Positions 17,609 to 26,900 are shown, counted from the stretch's first letter. The stretch: DNA of 64,000 nt from Bdellovibrionales bacterium (GCA_027459485.1 DAIDIG010000010.1:25719-89718), one strand, 5' to 3'. Notes: generated by a model from the sequence alone, not told the origin. A program made the numbers and translations.

Positions 17609-19129
17609 TTAATCCTTAAATTCGTACGGTAGACCTGGAGGGAATTTTATCGGCAGCGCGGTCGGATCTTCAAGGCTCGCCACAGGAATCGTACAGTATT
17701 GAATTGCAAAATGCCCAGATGGGCGGTCATTGCCTGATTTGCCCATGCCACCGAATGGCAGTCGCGAACTGGATCCGTTAGTCGTACGATTCCAATTCAA
17801 AAGGCCGACCTTCGCATCGAGAAAGGCCTTGTCGTAGAGCGCACGATCTTTGGTGAAAAGCGCCATTACAAGTCCGAACCCTGAAGCATTCACAATATTG
17901 AGCGCTTCATCGATTTCATCGACCGTGTAGATCGCGATGTTCGGGCCGAAGATTTCATTTTTTTGATATACGGATTCGCGATTGAATCGATCAACCGTAT
18001 GAATAGACGGCGTCACGTAATACCCTTCGTAGCCGACGTCTAGTTGTTTGCCTCTCATTATGCACTCGGCACCTTCGCGTTTGGCAATTTCTTGAAACCG
18101 CAAATATTTTTCAACCGAATCTTTGCTGATCAATGGGCCCATAAATGAATTCGTCGACCAGTGACCCACGGCTATCTTTTTCGCGTTGTCGTGAAAAGTC
18201 TCGATGAACTGATCGCGAAGGCTCCGGTGGATAATCACCTTACTCGTACATGAGCAGCGCTGACCCGTCGTCATGTAGGCGCCGACAAGCGTTTCATAAA
18301 CCGCCTTTTTCATATCGGCATCCGACCAAATGACTGTCGAATTCTTGCCGCCCATTTCGAGGGCTAAAATCTTCCAGTAGTGATCGAGCGTATCCTTTTT
18401 TATTTTTAAGCCAACTTCGTATGAGCCGGTGAAAAGTACGCCGTCCACGTCATCGTGTTGAACGAGTCGCCGACTCGCCTCGCTTTGCCCTTGGATAAGA
18501 TTGAAGACACCCTTCGGCAAACCGGCCTGATGAACAATCTCGGCCATTAGCTGCCCCACGGCCGGTGTCTTATCCGACGGTTTAAACACAACGGTATTGC
18601 CCGAAACGAGGGCCGGTATGATGTGGCCATTCGGCAAATGCGCCGGAAAGTTAAAGGGACCAACCACGGCCATCACGCCGCGAGGCTTGTATCGAATCAC
18701 GCCTTCGATACCTGGCAAAGCATTGGCTACATGTTCGTCCGCAATAAGCCTTAAAGAATGTTCGAGAGTAATATCAATCTTATTGGCAAGTGCAGCCGCT
18801 TCGGTTTTGGCTTCCCACATAGGCTTACCGACTTCGCGCGCAATCAGTTCGGCCATTTCGTCTGATCGCGCTTGAAAGGCGGCCTTAAGCTTAAGTAAAT
18901 ATTCCTTTCGTTCGTTGAGCGGCATGTGAGCCCACGTACGATAGGCCGCCTTAGCTGCTGAGCAAGCCATGCCAACGTGATCGTATGAGCTTTCAACCGC
19001 TATCACATGATCTTTCAAATCGGCCGGAGATTCTATTGCCCAACTCCCGTCAGAGCGTTTGGGTTTTACAAACTCGCCGTCGATATAATCGCCTTTGTAT
19101 TCCATCGGCTTTAAAATCAGATTTTTCAT
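17609..19129 (-). CDS. astD: N-succinylglutamate 5-semialdehyde dehydrogenase
   Basis: AstD oxidises N-succinylglutamate semialdehyde to N-succinylglutamate with NAD in the arginine succinyltransferase pathway. The 506-residue ALDH-fold protein has the AstD-typical VVGPFNFPAHLPNGHIIPAL, the general-base Glu in LEMGGKNS, and the catalytic Cys in TTGQRCSCTSKV. The later IFGPNIAIY and FGGMGKSGNDRPSG motifs are present. Its start overlaps the astA stop by 4 bp (ATGA). Adjacency to astA makes this assignment firmer than ALDH similarity alone. Confidence 0.92.
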   Translation of the reverse strand: MKNLILKPMEYKGDYIDGEFVKPKRSDGSWAIESPADLKDHVIAVESSYDHVGMACSAAKAAYRTWAHMPLNERKEYLLKLKAAFQARSDEMAELIAREVGKPMWEAKTEAAALANKIDITLEHSLRLIADEHVANALPGIEGVIRYKPRGVMAVVGPFNFPAHLPNGHIIPALVSGNTVVFKPSDKTPAVGQLMAEIVHQAGLPKGVFNLIQGQSEASRRLVQHDDVDGVLFTGSYEVGLKIKKDTLDHYWKILALEMGGKNSTVIWSDADMKKAVYETLVGAYMTTGQRCSCTSKVIIHRSLRDQFIETFHDNAKKIAVGHWSTNSFMGPLISKDSVEKYLRFQEIAKREGAECIMRGKQLDVGYEGYYVTPSIHTVDRFNRESVYQKNEIFGPNIAIYTVDEIDEALNIVNASGFGLVMALFTKDRALYDKAFLDAKVGLLNWNRTTNGSSSRLPFGGMGKSGNDRPSGHFAIQYCTIPVASLEDPTALPIKFPPGLPYEFKD

Positions 19130-20178
19130 TGCTTCCGCCCATGGGCTCGTTTTTTGTTACTGTCGACAAGAGGGGTCATGTAGACGAGATCGTTAGCCGA
19201 AACTTCAAGCAAATGCCGCGTTTTATCTGGAACTATTAAATTGTCGCCCTCAATTAAATAGGCTGAAGCAACTGCGAGAAATTGACCGTCTCGGCTCACC
19301 GACACGATTGCCTTCTGTTCAAATGAAGCATTTGTTGCCGACGAGACCCTTAAAAGCCGTGCGCTTTTAATGGAGGTTACATTCTTTGCCTTCACCTTGA
19401 GGTGCGGCCCACCATCAAATGGGTCGACTTCATTCATGTAAGTAAAGCCAAGAGATTCTAAGAGATGTAAGGCTGCTTGTGTTTCTTGTGACACGCGGCC
19501 AAGCACTAAACGCGCTTTCGCGTCGAGCAGACACAAATAGATATCTTCTTCCGGGAAGAGACTCCGAATAAATTCTTTATTCTTTTGGCTAAGCAGATCG
19601 GCTTCTTGGTAGGGCATGCCGGTGAAGCGACGTCCCAGGGCTTCCCAAAACTCACTGCGGCCTTCTTCAGTCAACGGCGGTGCCATTTGCGCGTAAAGTT
19701 CTTCTTCGAATCGCTCGGGGTGCATACCAATGTAGTTGAATCGCGAAAGACTCGCGAGCTTGCCGATCTTTTCAGGCCGGCTTCGATACGAACGGTCGAC
19801 GACCAGACCGCCGATTTCGGTCGGGCCGTTTTCGTTTATCTTCAAACGCAATATTTGATGGATAAATCCGACGCCAAGGTCGCGGCTAAAACGCTCTTTT
19901 TTCAAAATTTCAAAACTGTAAGTCGGCTCGCCCGGCGTGCCGTGCTTAGCGACAATTTGTGAACTGCCGCACAATACCTTTTGATCTCGATCTTCAACGA
20001 CAAAGACATACTTGGCTTCTTCTTTAGGTAGGTCGCCGCGAAATGAGGCCTCGCTCACCTCGACCTTATCGGTAATCGCCCGCTTATCCGCCGGCAGGTT
20101 TAGCAGCGAGAACTGCCGCGCGAGCGATAAAAGACCGTCGACGTCATCAGCCGTTGCGCTTCGAATCACAAAACTCAT
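19126..20178 (-). CDS. astA: Arginine N-succinyltransferase
   Basis: AstA transfers succinyl from succinyl-CoA to the alpha-amino group of arginine (or ornithine), the first step of the AST pathway. The 350-residue protein fits the family length (about 340). Recognisable parts are VIRSATADDVDGLLSLA at the N-terminus, EIGGLVVDRSYR, the AQMAPPLTEEGRSEFWEALGR-type block, and FTGMPYQEADLLSQKNKEFI. The longer frame begins at 20238, but ATG 20178 is favoured: it starts directly at the family N-terminus, follows an AGG-containing site, and lies 1 bp from the upstream gene stop. Confidence 0.92.
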   Translation of the reverse strand: MSFVIRSATADDVDGLLSLARQFSLLNLPADKRAITDKVEVSEASFRGDLPKEEAKYVFVVEDRDQKVLCGSSQIVAKHGTPGEPTYSFEILKKERFSRDLGVGFIHQILRLKINENGPTEIGGLVVDRSYRSRPEKIGKLASLSRFNYIGMHPERFEEELYAQMAPPLTEEGRSEFWEALGRRFTGMPYQEADLLSQKNKEFIRSLFPEEDIYLCLLDAKARLVLGRVSQETQAALHLLESLGFTYMNEVDPFDGGPHLKVKAKNVTSIKSARLLRVSSATNASFEQKAIVSVSRDGQFLAVASAYLIEGDNLIVPDKTRHLLEVSANDLVYMTPLVDSNKKRAHGRKQ

Positions 20179-20179
20179 C

Positions 20180-21535
20180 TCATACCTCGCGTGCCTGCAA
20201 AACGTTCTTATAGAACGCGATTGCTGTCTTAAGTTCACTTATCCGCACGTGTTCAAGCGATGCCGGCTCATGCGCGAGCCCGTTCCCCGGCCCAAAAATC
20301 GCGGTTTTCACGCCGAGCCGGTTAAACACGTTCGCTTCCGTGCATTGGTGGGCCGCAATCCCCTGCATTGATAGGCCCAGCGCAGAGGATACACCCTTTA
20401 ATCGTGTAATGAAAGGCTCCTCGATTCGCTCAAAAATCGGCGGCTTATAATCAACAATATGAAACTGGGCCCCTGCCGCAGCGCAATCGAGACGCAGTTT
20501 TTCCAACCATCTTTCGTAAATTTCGCGATCGGCCGCCGGGACGAGCCGACACACGCCACTCAGCTTCACCTCTTCGTTCAGCATTCGAATCTGACCCACG
20601 TTGAGAGTTGAAAAAGGTGGTGAAAAATCATCCGCCTCGACCGTCTTGAGTTCGATTGCCAAGTGCTTAATTCGATCCCCAACCGCAATTAATTTAGTAA
20701 TGACCGTTTCTTGCAATTGATCGACTATTTGCACTTCAAGCTCAACAAAAGTAGGATAGGTATCGGCGCTTGTGCCGCCGTCTATGGATAGGACGGCAAT
20801 CCCGCTGGGTAGCTTTTTCATGTAATCAATCATGCGAAATATGGGGTTGTCGGGAAGGCCAAAATCAACCCTTGCTTTATTGGCGGCATTCGAGAAAACC
20901 TTGCTTTGGGAGTAGGTCCCCTCAGAAATGCTCTGCTCTTCGATGTATTCTCGTTCACGAACCGTTAATGGCAGCGCGATTTCAACTTTTGCATACCCCG
21001 GCGCTCGCGTCGCCAGGCGAAGGCCCGTCGGCGAACCGACAAGCGCCATTCGCGGTTTAATTTTTTTTTGTCGGATAAGCCGAATCGCACCGGTGCCGCT
21101 TTCGCGACCGAACGTACCGAGCAGTGCCGCAGCCGGCGCCATAGATTCACATGCGGCCTTAAACGCTATCAATTTACATAAAAAATCCAATTTGCCGTCG
21201 CACGCGCCAAGCCCGAATAACTCATCGCCATTCACGCTCGCATTGAATGGATTGGCTCCCGTTTTTGTCCAGGTCGCGTACTCGCCAGGGTCGGCGGTAT
21301 CAAGGCGTGAGCTTAAGAGAAGATCGGCGCCGCCAGCCGAGAGTTCGGCATGGGTAACGACAATGTTCGCTTGGCTAACGCCGTTCCAGGTGTCTTCTAA
21401 GATTTCAGCGCGAAGTCCCCACGAACGCGCTAGCTCCGCCAGCCATCGAGCAACCGAAGACGTTCCCTGCCCGGTTGTGGAATCAATCGAGATCAGTTTG
21501 CACGAAAGCTCCACGAGGTCGCGGCTCTCGTTCAA
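20180..21535 (-). CDS. M20-family peptidase homologue with altered metal-ligand positions
   Basis: The 451-residue protein follows the M20 (ArgE/DapE/CPG2) layout but deviates at expected zinc ligands. The HxD motif reads SRLDT (Arg77, Asp79); ACDGK keeps Asp113; the catalytic Glu-Glu pair reads GRESG (Arg144-Glu145); the EPT motif reads GSPTG (Ser168). The C-terminal LAHEP keeps His422. Thus about three of the usual ligands or neighbours are changed, while the fold and frame are intact, with no stops. It sits between the aminotransferase (4-bp overlap) and astA. A desuccinylase role in place of AstE would fit the pathway, but the altered residues argue against ordinary M20 catalysis. It may be a substrate-binding or regulatory paralogue. 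Confidence 0.8.
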   Translation of the reverse strand: MNESRDLVELSCKLISIDSTTGQGTSSVARWLAELARSWGLRAEILEDTWNGVSQANIVVTHAELSAGGADLLLSSRLDTADPGEYATWTKTGANPFNASVNGDELFGLGACDGKLDFLCKLIAFKAACESMAPAAALLGTFGRESGTGAIRLIRQKKIKPRMALVGSPTGLRLATRAPGYAKVEIALPLTVREREYIEEQSISEGTYSQSKVFSNAANKARVDFGLPDNPIFRMIDYMKKLPSGIAVLSIDGGTSADTYPTFVELEVQIVDQLQETVITKLIAVGDRIKHLAIELKTVEADDFSPPFSTLNVGQIRMLNEEVKLSGVCRLVPAADREIYERWLEKLRLDCAAAGAQFHIVDYKPPIFERIEEPFITRLKGVSSALGLSMQGIAAHQCTEANVFNRLGVKTAIFGPGNGLAHEPASLEHVRISELKTAIAFYKNVLQAREV

Positions 21536-22911
21536 GCGATCTCCGAAATCGACTTCTCTATAATTTCACCTGCACAGCGGATATCTTCGCTCGTGATTAC
21601 AGCCGGAACCAAAAATCTCAATCGATAAACACCATGCCCGCAAGTAAAACAGATGAGCCCATTTTTAAATAGGGCGTGCGTGAGTTTATCGACTTTTTCT
21701 TTCACACCACCAAAGGGAGTAACGGCGATCATGAGACCCATTCCCTCCGGGCTTTCTAATTTGCCGCGACAGCTTGTTTCACTCAGGCGCTTGAGCATGC
21801 CGATAAATTCATTGTGGATTTGCTGAATCTTACCATTCGGGCCCATATAGTTTTCTTTGTCGAGCACTTCAAGAATTTCATGCCCGGCCGAAAGTGCCGC
21901 CGAAGAACCCGAAAAGGTGCCTGAGATAAGGCCGGGTTTTGGGTTCATCTCTTGCGTAAAAAATGTGGCGCCGGTTTGAGCCGTTTTCGCAACCGTACAG
22001 ACGTCGACGTAATCGCCGATGCCGAGCGTTTCAAAAGCGAAAAATTGACCAGTGCGAGTGAACGTTTGCACTTCATCAACCCACACTGGAATTTTCTTTT
22101 CACGGCAAAATTCTAACATCGGTAAAAAGAATTCTCTCGGCGCGACATTGTACCCGCCCTCCCCCTGCATCGGTTCAAAAGTAAAACAACTGACATTATT
22201 CTCGTGCTTTGCCACGTGCTCTTTCATAATCCGCAGCGAGTTTTCAATACTGCGTGCGTCGTGTTTATCAAACCAGGGTATTCTCAAGACTTCTTGGTAT
22301 TCGGGTAAGCCCACCCGAAACCCGGGGTTGTCGGTGATCTCGGCCATCATAGTTGACCGGCCAGCGAAGGCCGATTTCATTGCCAATATCATCCGTGCGG
22401 GAGTGGCCTTTTGCCGGCACGCCTTCAACGCATTTTCGTTTGCTATCGCTCCGCACGTCGATAACCAGACGTGTTTGAGCCGACTGCGGCGGCTGGCAAT
22501 TTCGAGAATTTTTTTACTGAATTCGTAGTACTCGCGATTGGGCTGTAGATTGCCCTGAATCACAACATCGCTCAATGCGCCTCTCATGGCTGCGGCCATG
22601 ACCCGCGGGTGACTGTGGCCAAGAACGTGAATACCGATGCCGTTTATTAAATCGAGTTTCACACTACCGTCTTCTAGCTCAACATAACAGCCACGACCGA
22701 CTCCCGAACCGATGTAGGGGTAATGCAGCGGCCGACCGCGCACCGTGCCCAGCTGGCCGACCAGCTCCTTCATATGCTCCACGCGTTCGGGATCAGGTGG
22801 GCGCACACCCTCGATTTGCGCCGAAGCGCTGGCGATTTCTTTAAGAGCATCCTGAACAAGTGTTTGAATTTTCGTCGATTGAGCGACCATTTGGCCTTTT
22901 GTTGTTGGCAT
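21532..22911 (-). CDS. Class III PLP aminotransferase (AstC/acetylornithine-like)
   Basis: The 459-residue protein is a fold-type I PLP enzyme. VDEVQTFTRTGQFFAFE carries the PLP-ring Asp, VCTVAKTAQTG the Schiff-base Lys, and GTFSGSSAALSAG the phosphate-binding turn; GIHVLGHSHPRV lies in the N-terminal part. Context beside astA and astD suggests succinylornithine aminotransferase (AstC): N-succinylornithine to N-succinylglutamate semialdehyde. It is longer than AstC (about 406) and the Lys region (KTAQTG) resembles lysine or GABA aminotransferases, so substrate is uncertain. It heads the operon. A good AAGGTGA site precedes ATG 22911, and 43 bp separate it from a divergent gene. Confidence 0.82.
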   Translation of the reverse strand: MPTTKGQMVAQSTKIQTLVQDALKEIASASAQIEGVRPPDPERVEHMKELVGQLGTVRGRPLHYPYIGSGVGRGCYVELEDGSVKLDLINGIGIHVLGHSHPRVMAAAMRGALSDVVIQGNLQPNREYYEFSKKILEIASRRSRLKHVWLSTCGAIANENALKACRQKATPARMILAMKSAFAGRSTMMAEITDNPGFRVGLPEYQEVLRIPWFDKHDARSIENSLRIMKEHVAKHENNVSCFTFEPMQGEGGYNVAPREFFLPMLEFCREKKIPVWVDEVQTFTRTGQFFAFETLGIGDYVDVCTVAKTAQTGATFFTQEMNPKPGLISGTFSGSSAALSAGHEILEVLDKENYMGPNGKIQQIHNEFIGMLKRLSETSCRGKLESPEGMGLMIAVTPFGGVKEKVDKLTHALFKNGLICFTCGHGVYRLRFLVPAVITSEDIRCAGEIIEKSISEIA

Positions 22912-22954
22912 AACTTCACCTTTCCATGGAGAAAAATTTTACTCTTCGCAGTTA

Positions 22955-23797
22955 ATGAAAACAAGGTTAAGATCGATAGCAATGCGCCTATGGATTTGTA
23001 TTTTCCTATCATTTGAATTTTCGTTTTTGGCTCGCGGCGCCACTACGACACCGCCCGCACCGACACAGGCAACTGAGGCGCCGGCATCTTATTCGGCCGG
23101 TTTACAAAATTATCAAGAAGGTCATTACGACCAGGCGTTTACGGCATTCCAAAATTATTTTAACGCCGGCCATGATTCCGCACCCCTCGATTACAATTGG
23201 GGATTAACAGCCGTTAAGGTTAAAAAAGCCGGCCTGGCTGCTGGCCTACTGCGGCGAGCCTTGTTTCTAAATCCTGACCTTCGTCAGGCCTACGCCGCAC
23301 TCGACATTGTTCTCGAGGGGCTCCCGCATGAGTGGAACGAAGATCCCTCGACATGGACGCAATTCCGCACCCAGTTACTAGACAAATTGACCTTGAACCA
23401 GACACTTCTTCTCGCTTGGATATTTTTCTGCCTAAGCGGGCTATTACTCGTTCGTTACTTTGCGCGAAGACGGCAGGCACTGCGTGACCAGAAACCTTTG
23501 CCAGTTTTCCCGTCCCTTTCTGTAGCGCTCGCCGTTTTGTTCGTTTTCTCGTTTACCATTAGCGCCGCCAAAATAATTTCACTGAACGAAGTGCGCGCAA
23601 CCGTTATTTCGGCGACGCAATTGCGGACGGGCCCGGCGGCGCAAGACAATGCGATTTTCGATTTACTTGAAGGCTTTGACGTGTCGGTTAAGTCGATCCA
23701 ATCTGGATGGGTGCAAGTCGAGCTTGATTCAGGCCAAGTGGGATGGGTGCCCGCCCAGACGCTTTTTCAACACACGGGGCATCGGCGTTTATGGTGA
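22955..23797 (+). CDS. TPR and SH3-like domain membrane protein (BatE-like)
   Basis: The 280-residue product has a signal peptide (core WICIFLSFEFSFLARGA). Two or so TPR units follow in the first half (YSAGLQNYQEGHYDQAFTAF, then YNWGLTAVKVKKAGLAAGLL). Two membrane segments lie near residues 150-165 and 185-205, and a C-terminal bacterial SH3 domain (VISATQLRTGPAA ... VKSIQSGWVQVELDSGQVGWV) ends the protein. The domain order resembles BatE-type proteins of aerotolerance operons, but no von Willebrand A-domain BatA/BatB genes are nearby. The start may be ATG 22955 or 22982; the latter begins directly at the signal peptide. Its stop overlaps the next start. Confidence 0.72.
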   Translation: MKTRLRSIAMRLWICIFLSFEFSFLARGATTTPPAPTQATEAPASYSAGLQNYQEGHYDQAFTAFQNYFNAGHDSAPLDYNWGLTAVKVKKAGLAAGLLRRALFLNPDLRQAYAALDIVLEGLPHEWNEDPSTWTQFRTQLLDKLTLNQTLLLAWIFFCLSGLLLVRYFARRRQALRDQKPLPVFPSLSVALAVLFVFSFTISAAKIISLNEVRATVISATQLRTGPAAQDNAIFDLLEGFDVSVKSIQSGWVQVELDSGQVGWVPAQTLFQHTGHRRLW

Positions 23798-24336
23798 GTT
23801 ACATTTGGGAGAATTTTTTTCGAAAAGACTCGTCGGCGACAGACCACGACAGGGCTTTATCAGAAAATTATTTATTTAAGGGTCTCAGCAAATCTGAAAT
23901 TTCATTTATAAAATCGCTCGTGCACCACAGAGTTTACAAAGCTGGCGAATCCATTTTTCGTCAGGGCGAACTCGGCATCGGTATGTATATTATCATCGCG
24001 GGCAATATTAGCTTTTCGGTTGAAGACGGTTCGTCGCCCGACCCGCAAAAAGCGCGCTACATCACCCGCCTGAGTGCCGGCGATTTTTTTGGCGAGATCG
24101 CTCTCGTCGAGCAAGCCGGCCGGCGGACGGCAACGGCGACCGCGACGAGTGAATGTTCTCTTCTGGGTTTTTTCAAGCCGGATCTCGCCGAAGTCATAGA
24201 GCGAAATCCCCGTCTCGCTGTAAAAATTTTAAATCGGCTCGGCGAAGTATTAGCCCGTCGTCTCAAGGAGACGACTAGCCGCTTAACCGAGATCAAGCAG
24301 GAACGCAAAGATACCGAGACGCCCGGTGGCAATTGA
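23791..24336 (+). CDS. Cyclic-nucleotide-binding domain protein
   Basis: The 181-residue protein is mostly one cNMP-binding beta-barrel: LFKGLSKSEISFIKSLV, VYKAGESIFRQGELGIGMYII, then the phosphate-binding cassette GDFFGEIALVEQAGRRTATATA. It matches CRP-type cassettes (GExAL...RTA), so ligand binding is plausible. A C-terminal helix of charged residues follows, and there is no DNA-binding wing. It is therefore a sensor or adapter rather than a transcription factor. The ATG at 23791 overlaps the upstream stop (ATGGTGA); the longer frame from 23743 lies inside the upstream gene. The downstream permease overlaps by 11 bp. Confidence 0.85.
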   Translation: MVSYIWENFFRKDSSATDHDRALSENYLFKGLSKSEISFIKSLVHHRVYKAGESIFRQGELGIGMYIIIAGNISFSVEDGSSPDPQKARYITRLSAGDFFGEIALVEQAGRRTATATATSECSLLGFFKPDLAEVIERNPRLAVKILNRLGEVLARRLKETTSRLTEIKQERKDTETPGGN

Positions 24337-25393
24337 GCAGGCGTGGCGGCGTCGAAACCGCATCCAGTTTATCGCCTTTTTATGCATTCTTGCTCTGACC
24401 CTTGTCGGCGTAATCGTGTTCGAAAATCTTTTATTCGCGTTTGTCGTCGCTATCATGAGCGGTTTTCTTCTCGCGCCTGTCGTATCCTATATTGAAGTTC
24501 GCGGAATGCGCCGGCTCACCGCCGTTTTAATTGTCTATTTTTTTCTTGCCGTACTCGCGACCCTGGTTATCTGGGCCTTTGTGCCGGCATTGGCCGAACA
24601 GTTTAATACTCTGCGCGCCGGTTTGCCGCACTATTTGGATGCTCTTGCGAAACTCTTGGATTCTCTTTCTGAAAATTTGAACTCAAATGCGGGCGGCATT
24701 ATTCATATTGACCTCGGTGACAGGGTCAGGGTGTGGCTCGTTGATCGGTCGGCCGCTTTCGCCGCGAGCCTGCCCGAATACATTTCGACATCCGTCACGG
24801 TTTTACTTCTTTCACCGATTCTGACTTTTTTTATTTTAAAAGACGGCCAAACAATTTCACGCCGTCTTTTAGGGCTTGTCCCCAATAGTATTTTTGAGCT
24901 GACACTAAGTCTTCAGAGTCAAATATCCGCGCAGATCGGGCAGTTCATACGCGCGCGCCTACTTGAATCCGTGATTGTTAGCCTTGTCGTGTTGATCGGA
25001 CTGTGGATTGTCGGATTTCCATTCCCGATTCTTCTCGCCTTGTTTGCGGGAGTGGCAAACCTCATCCCCTATATTGGGCCGATTTTCGGTGCCATCCCGG
25101 GCTGCATAATCGCTTTCGCCAATGCCGGGGTCGGCGCTAAATTTCTTTTTGTCATTGTTGTGTACACATCAGCCCAACTGATCGACATATTTTTCATTAT
25201 ACCGCTCGTGGTGGCGCGAATTGTCGACTTGCATCCCCTCACTGTTATATTTGCGGTCATTCTCGGATCAAAACTTTTAGGGGTTCTTGGGATGTTGATA
25301 TCGATCCCGGTGGTCGCCGCCCTCAAAGTGATTATCGTCAATATTTATCGCCATTTGACCGACGATCTGATCGAGCCTACACTGCGCCTATGA
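24326..25393 (+). CDS. AI-2E family (PerM/TqsA-like) membrane transporter
   Basis: The 355-residue protein has about seven to eight membrane segments and the family hallmarks: an N-terminal pair of helices, a soluble helical region (LPHYLDALAKLLDSLSENL), and PNLIPYIGP-like ANLIPYIGPIFGAIPG, followed by LGSKLLGVLGMLISIPV. Members export small molecules, peptides or ions; AI-2 is a historical label and no substrate can be read from sequence. GTG 24326 overlaps the cNMP-domain gene, suggesting that cyclic-nucleotide sensing and transport are coupled, which is inference. Its stop overlaps bamD by 4 bp. Confidence 0.88.
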   Translation: MAIEQAWRRRNRIQFIAFLCILALTLVGVIVFENLLFAFVVAIMSGFLLAPVVSYIEVRGMRRLTAVLIVYFFLAVLATLVIWAFVPALAEQFNTLRAGLPHYLDALAKLLDSLSENLNSNAGGIIHIDLGDRVRVWLVDRSAAFAASLPEYISTSVTVLLLSPILTFFILKDGQTISRRLLGLVPNSIFELTLSLQSQISAQIGQFIRARLLESVIVSLVVLIGLWIVGFPFPILLALFAGVANLIPYIGPIFGAIPGCIIAFANAGVGAKFLFVIVVYTSAQLIDIFFIIPLVVARIVDLHPLTVIFAVILGSKLLGVLGMLISIPVVAALKVIIVNIYRHLTDDLIEPTLRL

Positions 25394-26139
25394 AGCGCCT
25401 AAGCATCGCGACCACACTGTTTATGGCAGTCACCATTCTTGTGGGCTGTTCGTCGGCCAAAAAAGTTGACACGAGCACGGCCTCCGGCGCTTTCAAATTG
25501 GGGCAAATGTATGAAAAAGATGAGCGCTATGACGAGGCTATTAGCGAGTATTCGGATGTTAAGAATAAATTTCCATATAGCCGCTTCGCTGTTGAAGCCC
25601 AGCTGAAAATTGCCGACCTACAGTTCAAACAAGAAAACTACGCCGAGGCTGAAAGCGCCTACCGGCTTTTCAAAGAGTTCCACCCGAACTATTCCAAAAC
25701 CGATTATGTCACCTATCGCATTGGGCTCAGCATATTTGATCAGCTTCCGCCCACAATCGATCGGGATCTAAGCCTTGCCAAAACGGCGATTGATAGTTTC
25801 AATGAAGTCATTAAGAATTATCCGGCTAGCGACTATGCAAAAAAGGCACAAAAATACATCGCGAAATGCAAAAAGATGCTCGCTGAAAAGGACAAATACA
25901 TCGCCGACTACTATTTTGGCCAAGAGAAATGGACCAGCGCACTTGGCCGCTACGAAGACTTGATGCGGGATTACCCCGATCAGGGCTATCAGGTTCAGGC
26001 CCTTTATGGCGCCACGGTTGCCGCCTATAAAATGAAAGACATGGAGCGTTCGAAATCTTATTTTAAACAGCTTCTTGAGGACTTTCCAAACTCGCCCCAA
26101 CTTGCCCGAGCACGAAAGGAATTAGCCGATGGATTTTGA
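25390..26139 (+). CDS. bamD: Outer membrane assembly lipoprotein BamD
   Basis: BamD is the essential TPR lipoprotein of the BAM complex that inserts beta-barrel proteins. The 249-residue protein has a lipobox (ILVGC, Cys near residue 19) and the expected five TPR-like repeats. Visible among them are AFKLGQMYEKDERYDEAISEY, RFAVEAQLKIADLQFKQENYAEAESAY and a terminal YFKQLLEDFPNSPQLARARKEL. Length matches the family (about 245). It overlaps both neighbours (4 and 11 bp). Confidence 0.88.
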   Translation: MKRLSIATTLFMAVTILVGCSSAKKVDTSTASGAFKLGQMYEKDERYDEAISEYSDVKNKFPYSRFAVEAQLKIADLQFKQENYAEAESAYRLFKEFHPNYSKTDYVTYRIGLSIFDQLPPTIDRDLSLAKTAIDSFNEVIKNYPASDYAKKAQKYIAKCKKMLAEKDKYIADYYFGQEKWTSALGRYEDLMRDYPDQGYQVQALYGATVAAYKMKDMERSKSYFKQLLEDFPNSPQLARARKELADGF

Positions 26140-26875
26140 CGCCGAATTAGAGCTTTTTGCCACGGCTGAAGAATATTTTAAGGGTAACCGGTATGTTGAG
26201 GCCGAACCGCTGCTCAACCAATTAGTATTGAAAAATTCAAAACGCCCCGAGGTTTTTCACATGCTCGGGACGATCTATTATGACCAGGGCAAATTTAATA
26301 AGGCCATCCGATCTTTTCGACGAGCTCTGGAGTTGAACCCCGGCTACACGGATTCGTCTGTCGGTTTGAGCGTTATTCTGAATGACATCGGACGTTATGA
26401 AGAGGGCCAAAAAGTTTTCGATGAAGCGCGTGCGATGCTTACGATGAAAAGTCCTGAAACAGAAAATCATCACTTGGATGAGCGTTTTTCAGCAAAACAC
26501 GATGAGCTTGGCGAGCTCTACCTGCGGCATGGTCGGTTCGATGAGGCTTTGCATGAATTTCAAAAGGCGCTTGCCCTTACAAGGTTACGCCGCCCTGAAA
26601 TTTCGGTTTCTGTGGCTGAGTGTCACATTCATTTGAATAACTTCCCACTTGCGATTCGCGAACTGCGCCTGGTTGTCAGAGAGTTCCCGCAGTTTGTTCC
26701 GGCACGCTTAAGGCTGGGTAAATGCTACTACGATTCACAGCAGGTACCGGAAGCGATCGAGCAATGGGAAGCCGCCCTTCGACTTGAGCCCGCGAACTCG
26801 ACGGCGAAAGATTTTCTGCGACTGGCACAAACAATTCAGGTAACTTCGCTCAATTCACCGCAGTTCGAGATATAA
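26129..26875 (+). CDS. Tetratricopeptide repeat protein
   Basis: The 248-residue soluble protein is made of about six TPR units. The clearest are VFHMLGTIYYDQGKFNKAIR and SFRRALELNPGYTDSSV, ELYLRHGRFDEALHEFQKAL, and ARLRLGKCYYDSQQVPEAIE with QWEAALRLEPANSTAKDFL. There is no signal peptide, so it should be cytoplasmic although it directly follows bamD with an 11-bp overlap. Proteins of this kind are scaffolds; no partner can be read here. Its last codons contain a perfect TATAAT (see the hpt promoter candidate). Confidence 0.85.
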   Translation: MDFDAELELFATAEEYFKGNRYVEAEPLLNQLVLKNSKRPEVFHMLGTIYYDQGKFNKAIRSFRRALELNPGYTDSSVGLSVILNDIGRYEEGQKVFDEARAMLTMKSPETENHHLDERFSAKHDELGELYLRHGRFDEALHEFQKALALTRLRRPEISVSVAECHIHLNNFPLAIRELRLVVREFPQFVPARLRLGKCYYDSQQVPEAIEQWEAALRLEPANSTAKDFLRLAQTIQVTSLNSPQFEI

Positions 26876-26876
26876 T
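26871..26876 (+). promoter_or_regulatory. Perfect -10 hexamer upstream of hpt
   Basis: TATAAT occurs at 26871-26876 across the stop codon of the TPR gene, 24 bp before the hpt start. The -35 position (GCTCAA, 17 bp upstream) is poor, so activity would need an extended -10 or an activator. This is a match by sequence only. Confidence 0.3.
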
Positions 26877-26900
26877 CGCCGGTAAGGCGTGGAGGCAAAC

